Assembly (NCBI GenBank): GCA_018903015.1
Contig: JAHIPR010000070.1
Location: forward strand, 1 to 5,737
Reading direction: 5' to 3'
Length of the DNA stretch: 5,737 bases
Origin: a bacterium
GTDB taxonomy: Bacteria; Atribacterota; JS1; SB-45; 34-128
Each line of letters opens with the position of its first letter. The stretch's first letter is position 1. Both the position numbers and the translations under genes were made by a program. Positions 1 to 4,629 of this stretch are shown piece by piece. The notes under the pieces are model-generated. The model had not been told where the DNA came from, searched no databases, and was given only the letters and a program-made list of their open reading frames with translations.

Positions 1-346
1 CACGACAATGGGTGAAGAGGAACACTATAAAGTTTCAGGCATAGAAGATGCTATGAAAGGGATTGACCGGGCGATTTTTACAGATATGTGCGGAATTCAA
101 AATGTGGAACATGTTTTCTTATATGCAGTACATCTCGATGACGAGGTCAGAAAAAGATATTTAGAATCAGCATATCGCTTGGGTAAGGAATTTTAACGAC
201 CAATAAAACATTAAGAGGGGTAGGAATGTCAAAATCAGGGAATTAATTAATCTGCCCCTTCGTACTATCGCCTAACAGCGGATAAAAGTCTCACTTCATT
301 CACCCAAATTTGCCCTATCGGACAAACTTCTTTTATCCGCTGTTCG
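1..346 (+). mobile_element. Integron gene cassette, 3' part (cassette 0)
   Basis: This is the tail of a cassette whose start lies outside the window. It holds the end of an unrecognised reading frame, about 70 bases with no visible gene, and then an attC site whose crossover falls between G346 and T347. The left core of that attC is GCCTAAC. By the complementarity rule seen in the next cassettes, the unseen start of this cassette should begin TTAGGC or something very close to it. The extent is inferred from the attC; no integrase is visible. Confidence 0.7.
2..196 (+). CDS. Hypothetical protein, probable 3' end of a gene
   Basis: The frame is open from the first bases of the window to a TAA at 194-196. 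An in-frame ATG at 8 would give 62 residues, but only seven bases are visible upstream, so no ribosome site can be judged and the gene may begin outside the window. The visible part is soluble and mixed-charge, with no membrane segment. It contains a DMCGIQNVEHVFLYAV stretch and an Arg/Lys/Glu-rich helix-like C-terminus ending in GKEF. I do not recognise the family. It lies 73 bases upstream of attC1 in the cassette orientation, as expected for a cassette gene. The piece is either a small cassette protein or the C-terminus of a larger one. Confidence 0.55.
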   Translation, partial: TTMGEEEHYKVSGIEDAMKGIDRAIFTDMCGIQNVEHVFLYAVHLDDEVRKRYLESAYRLGKEF

Positions 347-352
347 TTATAT
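270..352 (+). other. attC recombination site 1
   Basis: The left core is GCCTAAC (270-276), which fits the RYYYAAC consensus. The arm AGCGGATAAAAG (277-288) is perfectly complementary over 12 bases to CTTTTATCCGCT (330-341). The right core is GTTATAT (346-352), and the expected crossover is between G346 and T347. Between the arms lies a 41-base variable region containing CCCAAATTTGC (303-313), which recurs in attC2. Paired cores, paired inner arms and an extended imperfect centre are the hallmarks of attC sites, which integron integrase recognises as a folded single strand. The right core departs from strict GTTRRRY at its fifth base, as many natural sites do. Confidence 0.9.
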
Positions 353-404
353 GAAATTGCCTTACGCCCGCAAAAGATTTAAAGAAAAACATTAGGAGTT
401 AAAC

Positions 405-1433
405 ATGACAAAAAAACAAACAATCAGCAAATGGAATCCTAAAATCACACCCTGGCAAATCCAGGAGCAGGACTTTCCCCACGAGGGAAGTTCCGCGGAT
501 AAACTAGAATTCTTGTTGCGCTATGCCATTCTTGCTCCTTCCGGGCACAACTCACAACCCTGGAAATTCTCGGTGAGCGAAGATGAAATTCAGATCTTTG
601 CAGACAAGACGCGCTGGCTAAGAGTTGGCGACCCGAAGCAGGTGAATTTGCATATTGCAGTCGGCTGCGCGTTAGAGAACCTTTTGATCGCCGCCGAGCA
701 TTTTGGCTATGGGCATCAGGTGACTTACTTCCCTCGACCAAATCAAGAAGAATTGGTGGTCACGGTCAAATTCATATCCTACGGTCAACCATCACCCTTT
801 CGAGAGCCAGCATTGTTCCGCGCAATTCCCAACCGGCACACCAATCGCAAAGCCTACGAAAAGCGTCCCATTCCCAAAAGCGACCTGAGACGTCTACAGA
901 ATTGCTGTGTCGAGGAGGGCATCCGTCTGCACGTGATAGACGATCTAGATACCAAACGGAGTGTGAACGAGTTGCTTATTCGCGGACATACCACTTTGAT
1001 TGCCGACCCTGCTTTTCGCAGAGAAAGTGCCTACTGGCTCGGGCAGGGCCTTTTTAACCTCCCTCGGCTGTTAACTAGATTGATGCAATGGGTTGTACCC
1101 TACCTGAAAGTGCACAGATCGGTATTCGTTGTGATGGACACTAGGTTAGTCATGAGCGCGCCGGCTCTGGCCGTTCTCAGTACAAGCGTGAATGACAGGG
1201 CGTCACAGGTCAAGGTTGGGCAGGTTTTTGAGCGGGTCTGTTTGACTGCAACTATGCGCGGACTTTGTGTACAACCCTTGAGTGGGACTGTGGATGTTCC
1301 TGAACTAAAAGACCAGGTAGCAAAGCTGCTTCCAGATTCAGATGTGGTTTCTCAACACGTCTTTCGATTGGGATACGATAATCCGGTTAAGTCTTTTGCT
1401 CAACGGCGACCATTAGATGAGGTTTTAATATGA
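405..1433 (+). CDS. Acg-type nitroreductase family protein
   Basis: This 342-residue protein is a complete member of the nitroreductase superfamily of the Acg (Rv2032-like) type, in which two nitroreductase-like halves make a single chain of about 330 residues. The family motif LAPSGHNSQPW spans residues 43-53. A second block, RAIPNRHTNRKAY, spans 139-151. The C-terminal part holds GQVFERVCLTATMRGL, then FRLGY, and ends in the typical RRPLDEVL. Related proteins bind FMN; whether they reduce nitro compounds or sequester flavin is not settled for the Acg branch. No signal peptide or membrane segment is seen, so it is probably cytosolic. The ATG follows AGGAG (394-398) by six bases, 58 bases after the cassette start, as expected for a cassette gene. 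Its G+C content is clearly higher than that of the genes after it, which points to a separate origin. The family call is firm; the substrate is unknown. Confidence 0.9.
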   Translation: MTKKQTISKWNPKITPWQIQEQDFPHEGSSADKLEFLLRYAILAPSGHNSQPWKFSVSEDEIQIFADKTRWLRVGDPKQVNLHIAVGCALENLLIAAEHFGYGHQVTYFPRPNQEELVVTVKFISYGQPSPFREPALFRAIPNRHTNRKAYEKRPIPKSDLRRLQNCCVEEGIRLHVIDDLDTKRSVNELLIRGHTTLIADPAFRRESAYWLGQGLFNLPRLLTRLMQWVVPYLKVHRSVFVVMDTRLVMSAPALAVLSTSVNDRASQVKVGQVFERVCLTATMRGLCVQPLSGTVDVPELKDQVAKLLPDSDVVSQHVFRLGYDNPVKSFAQRRPLDEVLI

Positions 1434-1479
1434 AAAGAATGTTCTTTATAATATACTCAAATAGTATAATAGGGGTGAG

Positions 1480-1632
1480 ATGGAGGCGGCTTTCGCCCTA
1501 ACAGAAATTGCAAAAAGTAATTCTGAACTGCAAAAAGAACTTGTTCCTAAATTTCAGGAGATATTGAAAAGAGAATCTAACAAAGGTGTGAGGAATATAT
1601 ACTTAGAATTTTTAAAGGATATTGGACAATGA
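1480..1632 (+). CDS. Small HEAT-like ORF, possible 3' remnant of a repeat protein
   Basis: This 50-residue frame runs from an ATG directly after GGGGTGAG to a TGA that overlaps the next start codon as ATGA. The peptide (ALTEIAKSNSELQKEL, then a helix with GVRNIYLEFLKDIG) reads like one and a half HEAT-type helix pairs. It resembles the end of a repeat protein more than a stand-alone domain. The first residues (MEAAF) are encoded by a GC-rich hairpin, GGCG-GCTTT-CGCC at 1485-1497, followed by CTAACAG, unlike the A+T-rich remainder. I infer that the 5' part of a HEAT gene was lost and that the surviving end is now translated from a fortuitous start and coupled to the next gene. A genuine small partner protein is the alternative. 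It is too short for a confident call. Confidence 0.45.
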   Translation: MEAAFALTEIAKSNSELQKELVPKFQEILKRESNKGVRNIYLEFLKDIGQ

Positions 1633-2114
1633 TAGATGATGTGATAGGAATAATTGAAAAAGGCATTCATTTTCTGAACGATGCTCTTCCTGAAATCAGG
1701 AAACTTGCCTCGCATAAAGATTGGAAAAAGCGTGAAGATGCGGCTACTGCCTTGGTGGAAATCAGCAAGAAGAAAGAAGATGAAGTTATTCGTGAAATGA
1801 TAATTTGGGCCGAGGACAAGGACCATAATATCAGAAGGGTTGCCAGCGAGGGTTTAAGGGGCGTTGCACGAAGAAATCCAGAAAAGGTCTTGCCAGTAAT
1901 TGAAAAACTAAAAACTGATGATAGCCTTTATGTCAAGAAATCTGTTGCTGCTCTTCTTAAGGCGATAAGCAAGAAAAATCCAGAATTTGTTTTAGGTTTA
2001 TGTAGAAAATGGGCGAAGTCAAAAAACAAAAATACACAATGGATTATTAAAGATGGTATGAAAAAATTATCTTTGGGACAACAAGAAGAATTAAAATCTT
2101 TATTGGGTGGATAA
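1629..2114 (+). CDS. HEAT-repeat protein, DNA alkylation repair (AlkC/AlkD)-like
   Basis: This 161-residue all-helical protein is built of HEAT-like repeats. Residues 65-80 (DHNIRRVASEGLRGVA), 94-118 (LKTDDSLYVKKSVAAL then ISKKNPE) and 128-147 (W, then NTQWIIKDGMKKL) follow the order of the conserved RRxASEGxR, LKxDxSxYVxxSVAxxL-xISKxxP and NTxWIIKxxxxxL blocks of the AlkC/AlkD superfamily. That superfamily includes glycosylases that excise alkylated bases. The chain is shorter than AlkD (about 230 residues) because the N-terminal repeats are few, so catalytic activity is uncertain and a binding or scaffold role is possible. Catalytic residues cannot be assigned without an alignment. The start overlaps the upstream stop (ATGA), with AAAGGA at 1614-1619 nine bases before it. 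One base separates its stop from the radical SAM start codon, so the two are almost certainly co-translated. Confidence 0.75.
   Translation: MIDDVIGIIEKGIHFLNDALPEIRKLASHKDWKKREDAATALVEISKKKEDEVIREMIIWAEDKDHNIRRVASEGLRGVARRNPEKVLPVIEKLKTDDSLYVKKSVAALLKAISKKNPEFVLGLCRKWAKSKNKNTQWIIKDGMKKLSLGQQEELKSLLGG
2105..2110 (+). promoter_or_regulatory. Ribosome binding site deciding the radical SAM start
   Basis: GGGTGG lies five bases before the ATG at 2116, inside the last codons of the HEAT-repeat gene. An in-frame GTG at 2107 sits within this motif and has no purine-rich site upstream of it. I therefore take ATG 2116 as the start, which adds one free base after the preceding stop codon and implies translational coupling. 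Confidence 0.5.
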
Positions 2115-2115
2115 A

Positions 2116-3003
2116 ATGGTAAATGAAATCCAAGTAAAATCAATTTTAAACAAACAAAAGAAAAGAGATGAATGGTTTTTATGTGATTATACTTTAAATC
2201 CATATTCTGGATGCTCTTTTAATTGTATTTATTGTTACATTAGAGGAAGTAAATACGGAGAAAATATGGTAAACACTTTATCGGTAAAAGTAAATGCACC
2301 AGAACTTTTGGGAAAACAGCTCTCAAGAAGAGCAAAGAAAGAAGAATATGGAATTATTGCTTTATCCTCTTCTACAGAACCTTACATGCAAATTGAAGAG
2401 AAATTAAAACTAACGAGAAGATTGCTTGAGATAATCCTGAAGTACAAATTTCCTGTTGAAATAACAACAAAATCAAAACTTGTTTTAAGGGATTTAGATT
2501 TATTAAAAGAGATTAATAGAAGTGCGATTTTACCAGATGACTTGAAGCCCCAATTAAAGCATGGTGCAATTATTTCCTTTTCTGTTTCAACTTTGGATGA
2601 TAAGTTAGCAAAGATTCTTGAGCCAGGAGCGCCTACACCGAAAGAAAGATTAGAAACAATGAAGAAATGTAAAGAGAAAGGGTTTTTTACAGGTGTATGT
2701 TACATTCCAGTATTGCCTTTTTTATCAGACTCAGAAGAAGAACTTGATAGGACGATAAAAACTGTAAAAGATTATGGAGCAGATTTTATTTTTGTCGGTG
2801 GACTTACTTTATTTGGAAATAGCCCAGGAGATTCTAAAACCCTTTACTATAAATTCTTAGAGAAGTATTATCCTGAGCTTGTGCCAAAATACAAAAGTTT
2901 GTATAGAATCTTTTTTGCACCATCAAAAGAATATCAAAGAGAACTTGAAGAAAAATCAAAAAAATTCTGTGAGAAATATGGAATTAAAAGTAGAATTGTT
3001 TAA
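2116..3003 (+). CDS. Radical SAM protein, SplB/COG1533 (Rv2578c-like) family
   Basis: This 295-residue protein has the radical SAM cluster motif CSFNCIYC with cysteines at 33, 37 and 40, just after DYTLNPYSGC. It would ligate a 4Fe-4S cluster that cleaves S-adenosylmethionine. Further family blocks are SSSTEPYMQIE (84-94), corresponding to the TDPYQPxE motif, ITTKSKLVLRDLDLL (115-129), and a SVSTLDDKLAKILEPGAPTPKERL segment. These mark the group annotated as spore photoproduct lyase-related or 'DNA repair photolyase' (COG1533). True SplB repairs a UV-induced thymine dimer, but most members, including this one, have no proven substrate. It is A+T-rich, ends about 50 bases before attC2, and is tightly joined to the alkylation-repair-like gene upstream, which makes a nucleic-acid substrate plausible. 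An ORF starting at GTG 2107 would add three residues. The family call is firm; the function is open. Confidence 0.88.
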   Translation: MVNEIQVKSILNKQKKRDEWFLCDYTLNPYSGCSFNCIYCYIRGSKYGENMVNTLSVKVNAPELLGKQLSRRAKKEEYGIIALSSSTEPYMQIEEKLKLTRRLLEIILKYKFPVEITTKSKLVLRDLDLLKEINRSAILPDDLKPQLKHGAIISFSVSTLDDKLAKILEPGAPTPKERLETMKKCKEKGFFTGVCYIPVLPFLSDSEEELDRTIKTVKDYGADFIFVGGLTLFGNSPGDSKTLYYKFLEKYYPELVPKYKSLYRIFFAPSKEYQRELEEKSKKFCEKYGIKSRIV

Positions 3004-3011
3004 TGGCGGGG

Positions 3012-3052
3012 TTCGGAACTCTGCGGTTGCTTCGCAACCTTGCCCTTTGGGA
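3012..3052 (+). other. Hairpin-rich, attC-like stretch before attC2
   Basis: Between the radical SAM stop and attC2 lie a small palindrome GTTCGGAAC (3011-3019 area), a perfect 6-bp hairpin GGTTGC-TTC-GCAACC (3025-3039), and CCC-TTT-GGG (3044-3052 area). It is not a classic terminator because no T-run follows the stem. The string TTGCCCTTTGGGACA closely matches TTGCCCTATCGGACA inside attC1 (310-324). It may be left-over central sequence of another attC, or a flanking extension of this one. Confidence 0.35.
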
Positions 3053-3053
3053 C

Positions 3054-3133
3054 ATATAACAGCGGATAAAAGGGAAATTAAAAATTTTCCCAAATTTGCT
3101 ACGCAAACTTCTTTTATCCGCAAGACGTTAGCC
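3054..3133 (+). other. attC recombination site 2
   Basis: The left core is ATATAAC (3054-3060). The arm GCGGATAAAAG (3062-3072) is perfectly complementary to CTTTTATCCGC (3111-3121). The right core is GTTAGCC (3127-3133), with crossover expected after G3127. The centre contains its own imperfect hairpin, GGGAAATT (3072-3079) against AATTTTCCC (3083-3091), then CCCAAATTTGC (3089-3099) and CAAACTT, both shared with attC1. The arms are identical to those of attC1, so the two sites belong to one attC family. The left core pairs only partly with the right core here, because the right core belongs to the next cassette. Confidence 0.9.
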
Positions 3134-3186
3134 AAAATTGGTGGAAGAGTATTTATATATCAAGACTATAACTAAAAAGGAGGCAT

Positions 3187-3690
3187 ATGAAAACTTTATT
3201 TTTCACTAAGAAATTAATGTTTAAAAATCCGATTGTCAAAAACATTTTATCGGCCCTAGCTGTAGCGGTATTCGGCTTTATACTGTTAAACCTTGCATTC
3301 ATATTTGACTTTCTCGTCCAATCTGTGGTGAAGGGACTGATTGAACTTTTTACACCTGTAGATTTCGAAACGAACTTTCAATGGCTTCCGCCAGCTATGC
3401 ATGGTTTATTCACAGTTATTATTGGCATTGTCTCTTGGTTTGTTTTTCGGTCAAAACTAAGCACGCTTTACAAAGCTATTTATATGACCGTGCCGTTGGC
3501 TGTGGTTTTCGTAACATTAGGAATATTTTTGTACCGCTGGCCGGTAGCTGCTTATTCGCTCGGTAGTTTACTCAGTATTGGTGTTTTGTACTTTTTTTAC
3601 CGTTCCAAACAACCTTGGCTTTACTATTACACTGTTATCTTAGTCGGCCTTGTCTTAGCGATTTTCAGTCTCTTGGGGGGAGAAATCTAG
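3187..3690 (+). CDS. Conserved-looking five-helix membrane protein, function unknown
   Basis: The protein has 167 residues with about five hydrophobic segments: roughly residues 20-40, 70-87, 97-115, 119-137 and 144-163. The short N-terminus is basic (KK at 8-9, K13, K18), which by the positive-inside rule suggests it stays in the cytoplasm. Basic loops RSK (88-90) and RSKQ (139-142) fall on alternating sides of the helices. There is no signal peptidase site, no cysteine, and no recognisable catalytic or metal motif, so it is probably an integral inner-membrane protein. The ATG follows a very strong AGGAGG (3178-3183) by only three bases; ATG 3217 is an alternative with a poorer ribosome site. 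The upstream stretch 3151-3160 is pure A/T (ATTTATATAT) and could hold a promoter, but no paired element is clear. I do not recognise the family. Confidence 0.85.
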   Translation: MKTLFFTKKLMFKNPIVKNILSALAVAVFGFILLNLAFIFDFLVQSVVKGLIELFTPVDFETNFQWLPPAMHGLFTVIIGIVSWFVFRSKLSTLYKAIYMTVPLAVVFVTLGIFLYRWPVAAYSLGSLLSIGVLYFFYRSKQPWLYYYTVILVGLVLAIFSLLGGEI

Positions 3691-3711
3691 AAATTAACAA
3701 TTGTCAATTGA

Positions 3712-3737
3712 GCCGCCCTTAGGGTGGCAGTCTTTTT
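3712..3737 (+). terminator. Rho-independent terminator of cassette B
   Basis: A seven-pair stem GCCGCCC / GGGTGGC (3712-3718 with 3722-3728, including one G-T wobble) closes a TTA loop. It is followed by AGTC and TTTTT (3733-3737). It lies 21 bases after the stop of the membrane-protein gene and before attC3. Such an element would reduce read-through into later cassettes and suggests the gene is expressed from its own or a nearby promoter. Confidence 0.7.
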
Positions 3738-3753
3738 AAGAAATTTTTACATA

Positions 3754-3814
3754 GCCTAACAGCGTATATGCGGGGGGCCATACAAGTACAGCGCATGATA
3801 CGCAAACGTTATAT
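3754..3814 (+). other. attC recombination site 3 (short type)
   Basis: The left core is GCCTAAC (3754-3760) and the right core is GTTATAT (3808-3814), with crossover after G3808. The arm GCGTATATGCG (3762-3772) pairs with CGCATGATACGC (3792-3803) except for one unpaired base, G3797. A single unpaired base in an otherwise perfect stem is the extrahelical-base feature that tells integrase which strand to use. The loop is only about 19 bases, so at 61 bases the site is shorter than attC1 and attC2, and it shares with them only TAACAGCG and the cores. Confidence 0.88.
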
Positions 3815-3847
3815 GAAAAACGGCACAGAAACAAGGAGGTAGTAGTC

Positions 3848-4582
3848 ATGACTAGAAGACAAAAAATCCGAAAAGCTATAATCTTGATTTCGTTTTTATT
3901 ATTTCCCATTACCATAAACTATTTTTCTCCTTACATCATAATTGACGGTGCTGCACAAGGAATTATTGCAGGTAGTTTTATTACCTTCGCACTTTTATTT
4001 ATAGTATCACTATTTTTTGGTAGAGCTTTCTGCGGTTGGGTATGCCCAGGAGCCGGTATCCAAGAATGGTGTTTTACAGTCAACGATAAAAAAGCCCGAG
4101 GAGGAAGATTCAATTGGATAAAATACTTCATTTGGATCTCTTGGATTAGCATTATTATCATTATGGCAATATTAGCTGGAGGATTTCATACAGTAAACCC
4201 ATTACATCTGACTGAAACTGGAATATCAGTATCTGCACCTGCTGCTTACCTAATGTACTTTACCATTGTTGGTCTATTCGTGATTCTATCGTTTGCCGCT
4301 GGAAAGAGAGCCTTCTGTCATTATATCTGCTGGATGGCACCCTTTATGGTAATTGGAGCTAAAATAAAAAATTACTTCAAGTGGCCTTCGCTTCATTTAG
4401 AGTCTATAAGTGATAAATGCAAACAATGTAAAATATGTGAGAAGAATTGTCCTATGAGTTTGGAGGTTAGCAGGATGGTAAAAAGCAGTTCTATGGAGAA
4501 TGCAGAATGTATTCTATGCGGTGTCTGTTTTGATAATTGCCCAGAGGGAGTAATAAAGTACTCCTGGAGACATAGGAAATGA
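3848..4582 (+). CDS. NapH/NosR-type 4Fe-4S membrane electron-transfer protein
   Basis: This 244-residue polytopic membrane protein has helices at about 9-27, 38-57, 93-113 and 133-151. The paired membrane-border motifs CGWVCP (C62, C66) and CHYIC (C157, C161) are hallmarks of the NapH / NosR C-terminal / YccM group. A cytoplasmic-type tail carries two 4Fe-4S motifs: C191, C194, C197, C201-P and C221, C224, C227, C231-P. Family members pass electrons from quinol or other donors to periplasmic or membrane partners. The usual partners (NapG, NapC, NosZ, an FMN-binding domain) are absent here, so the acceptor is unknown and the specific name napH is not justified. AAGGAGGT (3833-3840) lies seven bases before the ATG, a strong ribosome site. 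The gene begins 39 bases after the attC3 crossover, which fits a cassette gene. Length and motif order look complete. Confidence 0.9.
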   Translation: MTRRQKIRKAIILISFLLFPITINYFSPYIIIDGAAQGIIAGSFITFALLFIVSLFFGRAFCGWVCPGAGIQEWCFTVNDKKARGGRFNWIKYFIWISWISIIIIMAILAGGFHTVNPLHLTETGISVSAPAAYLMYFTIVGLFVILSFAAGKRAFCHYICWMAPFMVIGAKIKNYFKWPSLHLESISDKCKQCKICEKNCPMSLEVSRMVKSSSMENAECILCGVCFDNCPEGVIKYSWRHRK

Positions 4583-4588
4583 TGTACC

Positions 4589-4595
4589 GTTATAT
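4589..4595 (+). other. Orphan attC right-hand core, start of cassette D
   Basis: GTTATAT, preceded by C and followed by GAAA, gives the 12-base string CGTTATATGAAA also found at attC1 (345-356) and attC3 (3807-3818). No RYYYAAC-type left core or long inverted arm precedes it; the ferredoxin-type gene ends only six bases upstream. TTCATATAAC at attC4 (5711-5720) is fully complementary to GTTATATGAA here. It therefore looks like a real cassette start whose preceding attC has been deleted. Confidence 0.65.
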
Positions 4596-4611
4596 GAAAT
4601 ATGCATTTCAT
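4594..4611. repeat. Perfect inverted repeat at the start of cassette D
   Basis: ATGAAAT (4594-4600) and ATTTCAT (4605-4611) are perfect inverted copies around an ATGC loop, starting within the orphan core. The repeat lies just upstream of the ribosome site AAAGGAA of the hydrolase gene. It could form a small RNA or DNA hairpin or bind a dimeric protein, or arise by chance in A+T-rich sequence. Confidence 0.4.
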
Positions 4612-4629
4612 TAAGAAAGGAAAATAATA

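Larger units (their letters stand above)
347..3127 (+). mobile_element. Large multi-gene integron cassette A
   Basis: The cassette is bounded by the crossover points of attC1 and attC2. Its first bases, TTATATG, are complementary together with the closing G to CATATAAC (3053-3060), the left core region of attC2. When circularised, the cassette would therefore restore an attC with eight paired core bases. At about 2.8 kb it is far longer than the usual 0.5-1 kb cassette. It carries a nitroreductase of roughly half G+C, followed by a much more A+T-rich HEAT/radical SAM unit. That shift suggests two cassettes fused after loss of an internal attC, perhaps around 1434-1510. Confidence 0.75.
3128..3808 (+). 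mobile_element. Integron cassette B (unknown membrane protein)
   Basis: This single-gene cassette is bounded by the crossovers of attC2 and attC3. Its first bases, TTAGCC, with the closing G match the complement of GCCTAAC (3754-3760) at six of seven positions, as expected for a circularised unit. The gene starts 59 bases in and is followed by a terminator and then the attC. The size, about 0.68 kb, is typical of a cassette. The attC3 arms differ in sequence from those of attC1 and attC2, so this cassette probably formed in another integron lineage. Confidence 0.8.

Noticed and set aside
226..246. Six-residue frame after GAGGGGTAGGA
   Set aside because: It is too short to be called a gene; it may be a chance start behind a purine-rich run.
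445..741. Reverse-strand open frame within the nitroreductase gene, and similar reverse frames at 1554-1826, 1928-2203, 3931-4161 and 4393-4611
   Set aside because: Each lies opposite a well-supported gene, has no ribosome site or recognisable motif, and opposes the uniform cassette orientation.
1445..1470. Promoter-like A+T stretch with TATAAT at 1465-1470, or an archaeal TATA box at 1445-1455 for a leaderless start at 1480
   Set aside because: No convincing -35 or BRE element is visible and such strings are frequent in A+T-rich DNA. It could be real, but it is not supportable from sequence alone.
1430..1501. 23-codon frame overlapping the nitroreductase stop (MKRMFFIIYS...)
   Set aside because: It has no ribosome site, is very short, and runs into the likely cassette-fusion debris.
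3025..3039. Hairpin GGTTGC-TTC-GCAACC as a terminator for the radical SAM gene
   Set aside because: The stem is followed by TTGCCC rather than a T-run, so it does not meet the Rho-independent pattern.
270..3133. Repeated AGCGGATAAAAG / CTTTTATCCGC strings as a CRISPR array or insertion-sequence ends
   Set aside because: There are no regular spacers, no transposase and no target duplication; the paired cores and gene-end positions fit attC sites.
2879..3175. Forward open frame overlapping the radical SAM 3' end and attC2
   Set aside because: It runs out of frame through the radical SAM gene and across the attC; the composition is not protein-like.
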